Positions 1 through 10,488 of a stretch of 64,000 nt of DNA are shown in pieces. The notes under the pieces are model-generated. The model did not search any database, was not told where the DNA came from, and saw only the letters and a list, made by a program, of their open reading frames with translations. This DNA comes from UBA7985 sp038141425 (GTDB lineage Bacteria; Pseudomonadota; Alphaproteobacteria; UBA7985): contig JAYQIC010000007.1 of the NCBI GenBank assembly GCA_038141425.1, positions 186,001-250,000 of the forward strand, given 5' to 3'. The number at the start of each line of letters is the position of its first letter. The stretch's first letter is position 1. A program made the position numbers and the translations under genes.

Positions 1-1450
1 ACCAGCACCGGCTTATCGACCTCGGCCCATTCTTTGGGCGAAGTCCGGTCACCGATGGTCGGGTAGATGTATTCCGACTGCATCAGGTTCAGGGTCTGAT
101 CGGAGCCCAGATAGTGCCCCGGACCTTCGAGGCAGGTCTTCTCCATCACGGCCAAAGAGAGTTTTTCCGGCGTGACTTCCAGCCCGCGAACGCAGCGCAG
201 CGCCTGCCCCAGCATGTCATTATCGATGATCAGCGATTCAAGGCAGAAGCCCAGCAGCGAGGCGTGCATCCCGGCAGACTCGTAGACCATGTTGATCCCG
301 GCCAGTCCGGCCATGACGTTGGTAATGCCCTTTTCGTATCCGGCTTGTGCATCGGGAAGCTTGGCGTCGGCCATGCCCGCCGCCGACCCGGTCGGCAGGC
401 CCAGAAACTTGCCCATCTGGCCCACGGCCGCAGACAGGATCGCCTGCTCCCCGAACCGCCGGACATGGCGCCCGAGCGCAGGTCGGAGACAAAGGGCCAC
501 GGACCGAAAATCGCCGGATGTCCCGGCGCGATCGAGTTGACGTAAACCAGCCCACCGAGGCATTCGGCAACGGCCTGCACGACCGCGCCGGCGATGGCAG
601 CGGGGGCGGTGGCCCCAGCCTGTCCGGCGGACAGCAGCAGGATCGGCATCCCGCCCTTGATCGCGACTTCCATGACCTGGCAGGACTCGGTCGCAAACTT
701 CATCGGCGGCACCACAAAGGTCACCGACAGTGATGCGAAGGGCCGCGCGCGCCAGGCCTCCTCCGAGCCGGCAACGATGTGCAGCAGCTCCAGCCCGTCG
801 CGCATGTAGTCGGGATCAACAAAGCTGGTGCCGACGTGCTTCCGCGTCCCTGACAGCGACGCGTAGAGCGTGTTCAGGTCCATTTCCCGGTTATCGAGGA
901 TGTCACGCGCCACCATGGGCCGCTGGAAGAAGTGGATGTTGTCCATCTGGTCGACCACGCGGGCGGCGGAGAACAGCGCGTCGATGGTAGAGTCCTTGTA
1001 TTCGCGCTCGTCGACGTCGACGAGGTGCACGGCTGCGCCCGCCGTGCCGAAATGGACCCGGTGACCGCTGAGGTCGAGGTCAAAGTTCGGGTCCTGCGCG
1101 TGCAGGACGAGGTCCTTGCGCGCGATCGACAGCGTGTGCTCGACCAGCGCCCGGGGGAAGCGCAGGCGCTTGTCCTCGCCGTAACTGGCGCCGGCGGCAA
1201 CCATGTACTCGACCCCGGTTTCGGGGGCATCGGCGATGCCGATCGTCTCCAACGCGGTCAGCGCAGCCTCGTAGATGGCCCGCATGTCCCCGTCGTTCAG
1301 CGGCTTGTAGGCGCCGCCCTCCATGCCCGGGCGGACCGGGCGAATGTCTTCAGCCAGCGGTGCAGCGCGCAGCGCGACACGGGCCGAGCGACCACCGGCG
1401 CGACCCTTGCGCGCGGCGGGTGGGGCGGGGACTTCAGCTTCAGTACTCAT
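1..1450 (-). CDS. MttB-family (trimethylamine/glycine betaine) methyltransferase, non-pyrrolysine type, partial
   Basis: The family transfers a methyl group from a tri- or quaternary amine (trimethylamine, glycine betaine and relatives) to a cobalamin-binding protein in the cytoplasm. About 480 codons are visible and the 3' end runs off the left edge. The far C-terminal part contains GHYLGSDQTL and EYIYPTIGDR, which are typical of MttB proteins. No in-frame amber codon is seen where pyrrolysine sits in archaeal MttB, so this is the non-Pyl branch. The ATG at 1450 has GGAG upstream and lies 15 bp after the stop of the flavoprotein gene, so it is the third gene of that operon. One base is missing in a G run near 450, after the segment SGAMSGGSG. 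The substrate is inferred from neighbours; no corrinoid protein gene is in the window. Confidence 0.85.
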
Positions 1451-1465
1451 AGCGGTGAACTCCGT

Positions 1466-3934
1466 TTAGGCGCGGGTGCGCTCAGCGGTTGGGTCGTACA
1501 TGGGTTTGAGGGAGACTTCGGCGGGCACGCGCTGGCCCGCGATTTCGATCTCGTAGGATGAACCGAGCTGCTCGGCTCCGGTCTCCCGTCCTGCACCGGC
1601 ACGTAGCCCATGCCGATGGAGGCACCGAGGTGGTGGCCGTAGTTGCCGGAGGTCAGGAAGCTGACAATCTTGCCGTCCCGGATCACCGGCTCGTTGTGGT
1701 AGACCATGGCCGCCGGGTCGCTCAGCCGGAACTGCAGCATCCGCCGCGACAGCCCGCGTTCACGGGTGTCCATCACTGCCTTGCGACCGTGGAAATCGCC
1801 GAACTTGCCGCTGTCCTTGTCGCGCTTCACCGCAAAGCCCAGACCCGCTTCGAGAACGTTGTCCTCGTCGGTGATATCGTGGCCGAAGTGGCGGAAGGCC
1901 TTCTCGATCCGGCAGCTGTCGAGCACGTGCAGGCCGCACATTTTCAGCCCCAGATCGCGCCCTGCCTCATCCATGCTTTCGAACACGTGCGCGGCCATAT
2001 CCGAGCCGACGTAAAGCTCCCAGCCCAGCTCGCCAACGTAGGAAATCCGGTGCGCGCGGGCGAGGCCCATGCCAACCTCGATTTCCTGAGCGAAGCCGAA
2101 GGGGTGGGCGTTGTTGCTCAGATCGTTCGGGGACACGCGCTGCAGCAGCTCGCGCGACTTCGGGCCCATGATCGCAATGACGGCTTCGCCGACGGTATTG
2201 TCGAACAGAGAAACGTGGGCGCCTGCGGGCACGTGGCGCTGCAGCCACGCCATATCCCGCCGGATCGTCGCCGCTGGTACCACCAGCAGGAACGACGTCT
2301 CGCCCAGCCGGGTCACAGTCAGGTCGCTCTCGATCCCGCCGCGCTCATTGAGCATCTGGGTGTAGACAATGCGACCGGCCTCGACGTCGACGTCGTTGGC
2401 GCAAACCTTTTGCAGGAAGGCCATGGCATCGGCGCCCTCGACCCGGATCTTGCCAAAGGTCGACAGGTCGAACAGCCCGACACCGTTGCGCACGGCGCTG
2501 TGCTCCTCTCGGGCGTTGTCGAACCAGTTCTGGGGCCCCCAGTCGTAGCGGTATTCACGCTCCTGTCCTTCGCGGGCGAACCAGTTGGCGCGCTCCCAGC
2601 CCGCAGTCTCGCCGAAGACGGCACCCTTGGCGCGCAGCTGCTCGTGCAGCGGCGACCGGCGGACGCCGCGCGCGGTCTCGGGCTGGCGGTAGGGCCAGTG
2701 GTCGGCGTAGAGCAGGCCGAGGGATTCTGAGACGCGCTCACGCAGGTAGAAGCGGTTTTCTGGAAGGGCTGTGCCCGGCGGATATCAACGTCCCAGAGGT
2801 CGAAGGGCGGCTCGCCCTCGTCGATCCACTGCGCCAGCGCGTAGCCTGCGCCGCCTGACGAGACGATGCCAATGGAGTTATAGCCTGCAGCGACCCAGAA
2901 CCCGCGCAACTCCGGCGCCTCGCCGAGGTAGTACTTGTCATCCGGGGTGAAGCTTTCCGGGCCATTGAAGAAGGTATGGATCCCGGCCTCGCCCAGCAAC
3001 GGCATGCGGTTCACGCCCATTTCGAGGATCGGCTCGAAGTGGTCGAAATCCTCGGGCAGCTGGTCGAAGCAGAAATCTTCAGGAATGCCCGCCATCCCCA
3101 GGGCTTGGCCTTGGGCTCGAAAGCGCCGAGCATCATCTTGCCCGCGTCTTCCTTGTAGTAGGCGCACTCGTCCGGCACACGCAGCACCGGCATCTGGGTC
3201 AGGCCCTCGACCGGCTCGGTGACAATGTAGAAGTGTTCACAGGCGTGCAGCGGCACGGTCACCCCGGCCATGGCGGCGAAGTCGCGCGCCCACATGCCCC
3301 CGCAGTTCACGACCACGTCGGCATCGATGGTGCCCGGTTCCCCGTCACGTTCGTAGGTGACACCGGTGACGGCGCCGTCAGCCTGATTGACGCCGGTGAC
3401 CTTGACGCCCTCGACAATGGTCGCGCCCATCTGCCGCGCGCCCTTGGCCAGCGCCAGCGCGATGTTCGCCGGGTCGCACTGCCCGTCCAGCGGCAGGTGC
3501 ACCGCCGCCGTCACCCCGTCGATGTTGAGGTGCGGGTACATGGCCTTGGCCTCGGTCGGGCTGATCTCCTGCACGTCAACGTCGAAGGCGCGGGCCAGCG
3601 ACGCCTGACGATAGATTTCCTCCTTGCGGGCCTCGGTCAGCGCCACGGTGATCGAGCCGTTCTGCTTCATCCCCGTGGACAGGCCGGTTTCCTCTTCCAG
3701 CCGCACGTAGAGGTCGGCGGAATACTTGGCCAGCCTGGTCATGTTCTGGTTCGGCCGGAGCTGTCCGATCAGGCCGGCAGCGTGCCACGTGGTGCCGCTG
3801 GTCAGCTGCTTGCGTTCAAGCAGAACGATGTCCTTCCACCCCAGCTTGGCGAGGTGATAGGCAACGGAGCAACCCGAGACGCCGCCGCCGACAATGACAG
3901 CGCCCGCCTTGGACGGGATGGTCTTGGCACTCAT
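1466..3934 (-). CDS. Dimethylglycine/sarcosine dehydrogenase-like FAD oxidoreductase with GcvT domain (copy A)
   Basis: Probable oxidative N-demethylase of a methylated glycine, passing the one-carbon unit to tetrahydrofolate. A Rossmann FAD motif (VIVGGGVSGCSVAYHLA) lies at residues 13-29 and TTWHAAG at about 48-54; the His in that motif carries covalent FAD in dimethylglycine and sarcosine dehydrogenases. A DAO domain fills the first half, and a GcvT aminomethyltransferase domain plus its C-terminal barrel fill the second (FDLSTFGKIRVEGADA, then GELGWELYV). The ATG at 3934 overlaps the stop of copy B (ATGA). Three one-base deletions, near 3105, 2765 and 1590, break the frame. Adding them back gives 823 aa, the normal family length, ending at TAA 1466. 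The exact substrate cannot be read from the sequence. Confidence 0.88.
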
Positions 3935-6368
3935 GCGCGAAGCCTTTCGTTCTGTGGATCCCAGAGCGCTTCATCGCCGGTCACGACCGCAGCCCGTCGC
4001 TCGCCGAAGACCTCGACCTCCAGCGCCGTTCCCGGTTCTCCGCAATCGGTGCGGATGACCGACAAAGCGACGAACTTGTTGGTGCGGTAACCCATGGCGC
4101 CCGAGGTGATTTCGCCGACGATCTCCTCGCCCTTCCACACCGTCGACATGTAGGGCGCGTCATAGTCGCCGATGTCGATGGTCATCATGGCAAAGCGCTT
4201 GGCCAGACCCGCCTCGCGCTGCGCGACCAGCGCTTCCTTGCCGAGGAAATCGTCATTGCGCTCGAGCTTCACGAAGCGGTCCAGACCGGCCTCGAGCAGG
4301 CTGTAGTCAGTGGAAAGATCGCCCTTCCACGCCCGGTAGCCCTTTTCGATGCGCATGCTGTCCAGCGCGAACATGCCGAAGGGCTTGAGCCCGGCACTGA
4401 TCAGCGCATCGTAGATCGCGGGCTGGTCTTCGGGCGCCGCGTGGATTTCCCAGCCCAGCTCGCCGGTGAAGGACACCCGGATCAGCAGCGCATCTTTGCC
4501 CGCGATGGTCGCGTTCTGGTGCGTCAGCCAGCCTTGGGTCAGGTCAGCGTCGGTCAGCGGCGCGAGGTGGTCGCGGCTCTTTGGGCCGGCGACGATGAAG
4601 GTTCCCATGTCTTCCGTGCGATCGGTGATGGTGATCCCCGAGCCGTCGGGCAGGTGGCGCTCCAGCCAGGCCAGATCGTGCCACTGCGCGGTCGCGGCGG
4701 TGATCAGCATGAAGTCGTCTTCGGCGAAGCGGATGATCGACATTTCGGTGACCGTCCGGCCCTTGTCGTCGGCGAAGTAGAGCAGGCCGATCCGGCCGGG
4801 CTTGGCGATCACGCCGGTGACCAGCGTGCGCAGCCAGGCCGCCGCACCCTCACCCTTGACGTGGTAACGGGAGAAACCAGGCAGATCGAGGATCCCGGCG
4901 TCATCGCGTACAGCGCCGACTTCTTCGGCAACGCGCTTCTGCCACGGGCCTTCGCGTTCCCATGTCTCAGTGGCTTCGATCGACGTGTCGTCGCCGTCCT
5001 GCGCAAACCACGCCGCGCGCTCCCAGCCGTTGTAGTAGCCCATCTGACCGCCCAGTGCGCGCACCTGCGTATCGACCGCCGACAGCCGCTGATCGCGGGC
5101 TGCGGGCCAGAAGTGGCGGGGGTAGTGCATGGCGTATTCGTGGCCGTAGACCTCCATGCCCTTGGCGGTGGTGTAAGCCTGATCGACGAAGCCGGTAAAG
5201 CGACGCGGGTCACAAGACCACATGTCCCACTCGGTCCCGCCTTCGGTAATCCACTCGGCGAGCACCTTGCCGGCACCCCCGCCCTGGGTGATGCCAAAGG
5301 TGAAGACGCAGGCTTCAAAGGCGTTGGGTACGCCTGGCATCGGGCCGATCAGCGGCAGGCCATCGGGGGTGTAGGGGATGGGGCCGTTGATGATCTTGGA
5401 AACACCCGAGGTGCCGACCAGCGGCACCCGCTCCATGGCGTCGGTGACGTACCACTCGATCCGGTCGAGATCGTACGCCCAAAGCTGGAAGGAGAAATCG
5501 TCGGGCATGGGGTCGTCTGGGGTGATCCAGTGGGCTTTGCAGTTGCGCTCGTAGGGGCCGATGTTGAAGCCGGTCTTTTCCTGACGCAGGTAGTAGGAGC
5601 TGTCGACGTCGCGCAGCAGCGGCAGCTTGCGGCCGTGTTCGGCCGTCCAGGCTTCCAGCTCGGCGACCGGCTCGGTCAGCACGTACTGGTGGGACATGGC
5701 GACCATGGGCACGTAGCGGCCGAACCACTGGCCGACTTCCTGCGCGCGATAACCCGCGGCGTTGACCACGTATTCGCAGCGGATGTCGCCCTTTTCGGTC
5801 TCGATCACCCACTCACCGTTTTCACGCCGCGCGCCGGTTGCTGGGCAGAAACGCAGGATCTTGCCCCCATCTGCCGTGCGCCCTTGGCCAGCGCCTGGGT
5901 CAGCTGGGCCGGGTCAATGTCGCCGTCGGTCGGATCGTAGAGCCCGCCTTCAAGGTCGTGGGTTTCGAGGAAGGGGTAGTGCGCCTTGAGATCATCGTTG
6001 GAGCAGATCTCCATCGGGATGTTCTGATAGCGGCCCATGCCCATGACGCGCTCGAATTCGAGCATGCGGTTGCGGCTGTGGCCCAGTCGGATCGACCCGG
6101 TGACGTGGTAGTTCATGGGGTAGTCGACTTCGTCGGCCAGCCCACGGTAGAGCTCGGTCGAGTAGCGCTGCATGTTCATCACCGACCAAGAGGCGGAGAA
6201 GGTCGGGCAGTTCCCCGCCGCGTGCCAGGTCGACCCCGAGGTCAGCTCGTTCTTTTCGAGCAGGACGCAGTCGGTCCAGCCGGCCTTCGCCAGATGGTAA
6301 AGCGCAGAGACGCCGACGACGCCACCACCGATGATAACCACACGGGCCGTGCCAGGGATATCAGCCAC
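3931..6368 (-). CDS. Dimethylglycine/sarcosine dehydrogenase-like FAD oxidoreductase with GcvT domain (copy B)
   Basis: First gene of the methylated-amine operon. It has the same architecture as copy A but is clearly diverged: FAD motif VVIIGGGVVGVSALYHLA near residue 10, STWHAAG with the FAD-linking His at about 49, DAO domain, then a GcvT fold (GELGWEIHAAPEDQP) and C-terminal barrel. The start is GTG at 6368, chosen because a strong GAGGAGG Shine-Dalgarno lies 7 bases upstream. One base is missing in the G/C run near 5865; restoring it gives 812 aa. Two different paralogues in tandem suggest successive demethylation steps (for example dimethylglycine to sarcosine to glycine), which is an inference. 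Expression is probably controlled by the divergent LysR gene and the palindrome at 6489-6511. Confidence 0.87.
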
Positions 6369-6488
6369 GATATTTCCTCCTCAGGGCGACCCACACCACG
6401 GGCAGGCCGCATGTCAGCTACATTTTCTGTCGTTCTACGCGGTTCGGAGCCGCATTTTGAGCAGAAAAAGGTCGCGGTATCCAGCGTT

Positions 6489-6511
6489 ATCAATCGGAGA
6501 ATCCGATTGAT
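6489..6511. promoter_or_regulatory. Putative LysR-type operator between the amine operon and its regulator
   Basis: A perfect 9-bp inverted repeat (ATCAATCGG / CCGATTGAT) is separated by AGAAT. It contains the T-N11-A core (T at 6494, A at 6506) expected of LysR boxes. It lies 18 bp upstream of the LysR ATG and about 120 bp from the divergent GTG at 6368, a position suited to autoregulation plus control of the operon. Binding is inferred, not shown. Confidence 0.7.
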
Positions 6512-6528
6512 TTAAAGCGACATCTTGC

Positions 6529-7403
6529 ATGCTGACCAATGAACTCGTCGAGACCTTCCTCGATCTGACCAAAACGCTGAACTTCAACCACTCGGCCGAG
6601 CGGCTGAACGTGTCCCAGTCCACGGTAAGCAGCCGGATCCGCGTGCTGGAGGAGCAACTCGGCACGCCGCTGTTCACCCGGGGCCGTTCGGGGCGCGACT
6701 GACGCCGTCCGGGGAGCGGTTTCAGGCCCACGCCCACGAGCTCTACAACGCCTGGGCACGGGCCATGCGCGATGTCAGCGAAGCCGAGGGTTTCGAGGCC
6801 AGCTTGCACGTCAGCGCGCAGCTGAGCCTGCTGGATACCCTGATTTTCGATCTGATCGAGGCCTACGACCAGCGCACGCCCCGGATTTCACTGAAGCTGG
6901 AGGTGGACTACTCGACACAGATCATGCGCGATCTTTCCGCCGGGGAGATCGATATCGGGATCCTGTTCTCGCCGGCCTGGTCGCCCGACCTCTATATCGA
7001 ACCGCTGTCGTCGCTGAGCTTCCGCATGGTGTCGACCGAGACCAGCGTGCTCGAAGACGTGCGCAAAGAAAGCTATATCTACGCGTCCTACTCGCCGCTG
7101 TTCGAGCGCTTTCACCGCGACCTGCACCCCGAATTGACGCGTGGCGCTCTAACGGTGGGGTACGAGGGGCTATCGATCGAGTTGCTGCGACGGCGGGGTG
7201 GGTCCGCCTATTTGCCAGAGTCGCAGATTGCCGGCCTGCAGCGGCAGCTCCCGGAGTTGATGACCGTGGAGGATGCACCGCTGATTCAGCAGCCGCTCTA
7301 TCTCGCCGCCCATATCCGGCGGCGGCACCGGCCGCTGGTAGCGGGCGGGCTCAAGACCATTCGCGATCTGGCTGGGTCGAACCCCAGCAGCAGCGCGCCC
7401 TGA
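6529..7403 (+). CDS. LysR-family transcriptional regulator
   Basis: The N-terminal winged HTH is clear: FLDLTKTLNFNHSAERLNVS followed by QSTVSSRIRVLEEQLGTPLF at about residues 8-50, then a periplasmic-binding-like effector domain (SAGEIDIGILFSP). It is transcribed away from the two flavoprotein genes and MttB, so the likely role is to sense a methylated amine and control them. One base is missing near 6700, between GRD and LTPSGERF, which splits the gene into an HTH piece and an effector piece. Restored length is 291 aa, usual for the family. The ATG at 6529 is the only start that keeps a complete HTH. The effector is unknown. Confidence 0.85.
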
Positions 7404-7424
7404 TCGGGATCACCTTGGTTGGGA

Positions 7425-8495
7425 TCAGTGACCGCGCACCACGCAGAAGGTGATGACGTCTTCGAGCGCTTCGCGGATGTCCTGCGCGCTGTCTGAGAGG
7501 GGCGGCAAGCTCGCCAACGCCGTCGTTGCCCGCGCGCCGTAGCGCTCGGCTGCGGCAACAGTGCCGGCGATGGCATCGTGACGGGCGATCAGCGCCTTTG
7601 CCCGGTCCAGATCGCCTTCGCGCTGATCGAGCCGTTCGATCGTAAGGCGCCAGAAATCCTGCTCGTCGGCATCACCTTGTTCATAGGCGAGCAAAACGGG
7701 CAGGGTGACCTTGCCCTCGGCGAAATCATCGCCGACTGACTTGCCCAGCTTCTCCTGATCCGCGCTGTAGTCGAGCGCATCGTCGATCAGCTGGAACGCC
7801 ATGCCGAGATTGTGGCCGTAGGTGCGCAGGGCCTCGATTTCAGCCTCAGGCGCGCGGGCGGCTTCCGCCCCGACCTGACAGGCTGCCGCGAACAGCGCTG
7901 CGGTCTTGGCCTCGATCACGTCGAGGTAGTCCTGGTGATTGGTGCCCAGATCATTGGCGGTGGTCAGCTGCGCGACCTCGCCCGAGGCGATCACGGCAGA
8001 GGCGTCTGCGAGGGTCTTGAGTGTCGCGAGATTGCGGTCGGCGACCATGAGCTGGAAGGCGCGGGAATAGAGGAAATCGCCGACCAGCACCGATGCCTTG
8101 TTGCCCCAGACCGCGTTGGCCGATGCCGCGCCCCGGCGCAGCGAGCTGTCGTCGACCACGTCGTCGTGGAGCAGGGTGGCGGTATGGATGAACTCGACCG
8201 ACGCGGCGAGGTTGATGGCTTCATCGCCCTGGGTGAGTCCGCACAGCCGTGCCGAGGCCAGCGTCAACAAGGGCCGCAGCCTCTTGCCGCCCGAGGCGAT
8301 CAGGTAGCCTGCCAGCTGTGGGATCAGCGCGACATCAGACTGCATATTGGCGAGGATGGTCTGGTTGACGCGATCCATGTCGCTTTCGACCAGCGCGGTC
8401 AGGCGCTCCACAGCCCCGGAGACATCCCGGCTGCGGACGCTCTTGGTCACGTCGAGGGTATCAAAGTCCTGAACCCGTGAAACCTGCGCCGTCAC
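7425..8495 (-). CDS. ispB: Polyprenyl diphosphate synthase (ubiquinone side chain)
   Basis: Condenses isopentenyl diphosphate units on an allylic primer to make the long isoprenoid tail of ubiquinone. Both aspartate-rich motifs are present: LLHDDVVDDSSLRR at about 115-128 and FQLIDDALDY at about 235-244, together with GGKRLRP at about 68. The gene is intact at 356 aa. It starts with GTG at 8495, preceded by GGAGAG. It converges on the LysR gene with 21 bp between their ends. The divergent DUF2007 gene next to it is a common alphaproteobacterial arrangement. Chain length (octa-, nona- or decaprenyl) cannot be told from sequence alone. Confidence 0.93.
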   Translation of the reverse strand: MTAQVSRVQDFDTLDVTKSVRSRDVSGAVERLTALVESDMDRVNQTILANMQSDVALIPQLAGYLIASGGKRLRPLLTLASARLCGLTQGDEAINLAASVEFIHTATLLHDDVVDDSSLRRGAASANAVWGNKASVLVGDFLYSRAFQLMVADRNLATLKTLADASAVIASGEVAQLTTANDLGTNHQDYLDVIEAKTAALFAAACQVGAEAARAPEAEIEALRTYGHNLGMAFQLIDDALDYSADQEKLGKSVGDDFAEGKVTLPVLLAYEQGDADEQDFWRLTIERLDQREGDLDRAKALIARHDAIAGTVAAAERYGARATTALASLPPLSDSAQDIREALEDVITFCVVRGH

Positions 8496-8624
8496 TCAAC
8501 TCTCCAATCAAACGCCTGCGCCACCAATGGTCGCTTTTGCGGACTGTGTAGACTAGGGTTAGGCAAAGGGAAAGCGGCGCCGGGCGCACACGTCCGTTGC
8601 TGTCCCTGATCAGGAGAGAACGAT

Positions 8625-8870
8625 ATGTGGGTTGCCCTGCAGTCCGACAACCCGGTTGAAATCAGTTTTGCGCAGCATTGCCTGAACGAAGCCGGGCTAT
8701 GGAACGCTGTGCTTGATGATGCCAGCCAGGCCTTTTCCGGCATCGCGGGGGTGCAAGGACGGCGGCTGATCGTCAATGAGACCGACGCGGAAGAGGCGGC
8801 GCGGGTGCTGGTGGAGGCCGGGGTTGCCTGCCGCTCGCCCGAGGATCGGGGCATCGAGCCGCTGTTTTGA
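8625..8870 (+). CDS. DUF2007 domain protein
   Basis: A small 81-aa cytoplasmic protein. It matches the DUF2007 pattern: an N-terminal strand (MWVALQSDNPVEISFAQHCL), then an acidic middle and the segment RLIVNETDAEEAARVLVEAG. A good AGGAGA Shine-Dalgarno precedes the ATG at 8625. It is divergent from ispB with about 130 bp between them. The molecular function of DUF2007 is not established; a signalling role has only been suggested. No frame damage is seen. Confidence 0.8.
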   Translation: MWVALQSDNPVEISFAQHCLNEAGLWNAVLDDASQAFSGIAGVQGRRLIVNETDAEEAARVLVEAGVACRSPEDRGIEPLF

Positions 8871-8964
8871 GACGGTCGACAACGTCCGACTTTCACTTTG
8901 ACATGCGCAATGTGTCGCGGCTGAGCCGTTTGACAGTCGCTCGGGCCGTGGCAATTAAGACCCT

Positions 8965-9442
8965 ATGACCGAGCCCATCCTGTTCCGAGAAATTCTGCAG
9001 AGCCATCAGGCGCTGTCGCCGCGTGGCTGGGCCATCGTGTTTGGTGCGCTGGGCCTGTTCTTCGCGTCCTTCGCGCTGGCCATGTTCGTCAGCGGCGCCT
9101 GGCCGGTGATCGGATTTCTCGGCCTTGAAATCGGTGGTCTCTACGTCGGTTATCGGGTCGTGGTTGGCCGCGCGCAACGCCGGGAAGAGGTGATCCTGAC
9201 CCCAGTACGCTCAGCCTGCAGCTGCGGGATCAGCAGGGACGTCTGTTCCGGCAGAGTTTCCCGGCGCAGGGTTGCCGGGTTTCGATCAACACGCCGACGA
9301 CCTGGGACGATCCGGTGGTGCTGCACGCGGAAAACCGTCGCATCCCCTTTCGGGGGGGATCTCAACCCCGACCAGCGTAAGGACGTCGCCGACCGACTTG
9401 TTTCAAGCGCTCAAGCAGGCGCGGCAGCAGGCCCCCGCCTAG
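8965..9442 (+). CDS. DUF2244 domain membrane protein, frame-damaged
   Basis: Two adjacent transmembrane segments (about residues 20-42 and 46-66) follow an N-terminal cytoplasmic stretch. A short beta-rich tail then matches DUF2244 (QGRLFRQSFPAQGCRVS, NPDQRKDVADRL). The tail is readable only if the frame is corrected near 9203 (missing C), 9352 (wrong number of Gs) and 9404 (extra T); it then ends with the TAG at 9440-9442, converging on dapB. The start is ATG 8965. Function is unknown. With three suspected errors in 480 bp, the tail sequence should not be trusted. Confidence 0.65.
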
Positions 9443-9443
9443 C

Positions 9444-10256
9444 CTAGTCGGCCAGCCCCAGCACGTCATTCATGGTGTAGAGGCCCGGCTCACGGCCCGC
9501 CAGCCACGCAGCAGCCTGCACCGCGCCAGCGGCAAAAATGCCCCGGTCTGCCGCGCGATGTCCGATCTCGATCCGCTCATCGGTGCCGGCAAACACGACC
9601 TGATGGTCGCCCGGAACGGTGCCGCCCCGCAGGGTGGCAAAGCCGATTTCGCCGCTGGGCCGAGCGCCGGTCTGGCCCTCGCGGCTCAGGCGCTTGACGG
9701 TGTCAAAGTCCACGGCCCGGCCCTTGGCGGCTGCCTTGCCCAGCACCAGCGCGGTCCCGGAAGGGGCGTCGACTTTCTGCCGATGGTGCAATTCGAGAAT
9801 ATCGATGTCGAAGTCGTGGGGCAGGGCCGCTGCCGCGCGCTCGACCAGATTGAGCAGCAGGTTGACCCCGAGCGAGTAGTTCGCCGCCCAGATCATCGGC
9901 ATGTCCGCTGCGAAGCCGTGGATCACGCCTTCCTGATTGCCGTCGTGCCCGGTGGTGCCCAGCACCACGGCTGCGCCCTGTTCCCGCGCGGCCTGCATGT
10001 TCAGCAAGGTTGCGTCTGGCAGGGTGAAATCGATGATGACGTCAGCCCCGGCGAAGGCCTGCGCCCGGTCGGCGGTGATGGTCACGCCCAGCTCACCCAC
10101 ACCGGCGAGCGCGCCTGCATCAGCGCCCAGCTGCGCAAAGCCGTCGTGTTCGAGCGCGCCCGACACGCGCATGTCTTCGCCCCGATGGGTGACGGTGTCG
10201 ATCAGCATCCGCCCCATGCGGCCCGCGGCACCTGCGATAGCGATATTCAGCGTCAT
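9444..10256 (-). CDS. dapB: 4-hydroxy-tetrahydrodipicolinate reductase
   Basis: NAD(P)H-dependent step of the diaminopimelate/lysine pathway in the cytoplasm, feeding meso-DAP to MurE encoded further along this window. The N-terminal nucleotide motif is IAGAAGRMGR at residues 5-14. The active-site segment ELHHRQKVDAPSGTAL, with the catalytic His pair, Lys and Gly-Thr, lies at about residues 153-168. The ATG at 10256 gives 270 aa, the standard length. An upstream in-frame start at 10337 is rejected because it adds a non-conserved N-terminus and would overlap the divergent DUF2256 gene. The gene is intact. Confidence 0.95.
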   Translation of the reverse strand: MTLNIAIAGAAGRMGRMLIDTVTHRGEDMRVSGALEHDGFAQLGADAGALAGVGELGVTITADRAQAFAGADVIIDFTLPDATLLNMQAAREQGAAVVLGTTGHDGNQEGVIHGFAADMPMIWAANYSLGVNLLLNLVERAAAALPHDFDIDILELHHRQKVDAPSGTALVLGKAAAKGRAVDFDTVKRLSREGQTGARPSGEIGFATLRGGTVPGDHQVVFAGTDERIEIGHRAADRGIFAAGAVQAAAWLAGREPGLYTMNDVLGLAD

Positions 10257-10301
10257 GGTGTTTCCCTTGACCAAAGTCGGCGTCGAGGCAGTTAGACAGG
10301 C

Positions 10302-10481
10302 ATGGCCAAAATGCGCAAGAAATCCGACCTGCCGCAAAAGACCTGCGCCCGCTGTGGGCTGCCCTTTGTCTGGCGAAAGAAGTGGGCCCGGGTCTGGGAC
10401 GACGTCCGCTACTGCTCCGACCGCTGCCGCAATGAACGTGGCCCGCGCACAGACGAGCGAAAGCCTTCGAGGCCCGCGTGA
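10302..10481 (+). CDS. DUF2256 small zinc-ribbon-like protein
   Basis: A 59-aa protein with a treble-clef-like pattern CARCG...CSDRC (C-x2-C near residues 16-19 and C-x3-C near 38-42), separated by the conserved segment FVWRKKWARVWDDVRYC. This pattern is diagnostic of DUF2256. It starts with ATG at 10302, 45 bp from the divergent dapB start, and ends just before the end of the convergent yebC gene. Function is unknown; four cysteines suggest zinc binding. Confidence 0.82.
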   Translation: MAKMRKKSDLPQKTCARCGLPFVWRKKWARVWDDVRYCSDRCRNERGPRTDERKPSRPA

Positions 10482-10488
10482 ACCCGGC

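Noticed and set aside
230..1450. Pyrrolysine-dependent MttB
   Set aside because: No in-frame amber codon lies in the catalytic region; the break near 450 is a one-base frameshift, not a TAG codon.
4441..5940. Long plus-strand open frame (499 codons) opposite the second flavoprotein gene
   Set aside because: It is the antisense shadow of a well-conserved gene in GC-rich DNA, with no ribosome binding site, domain or conserved motif.
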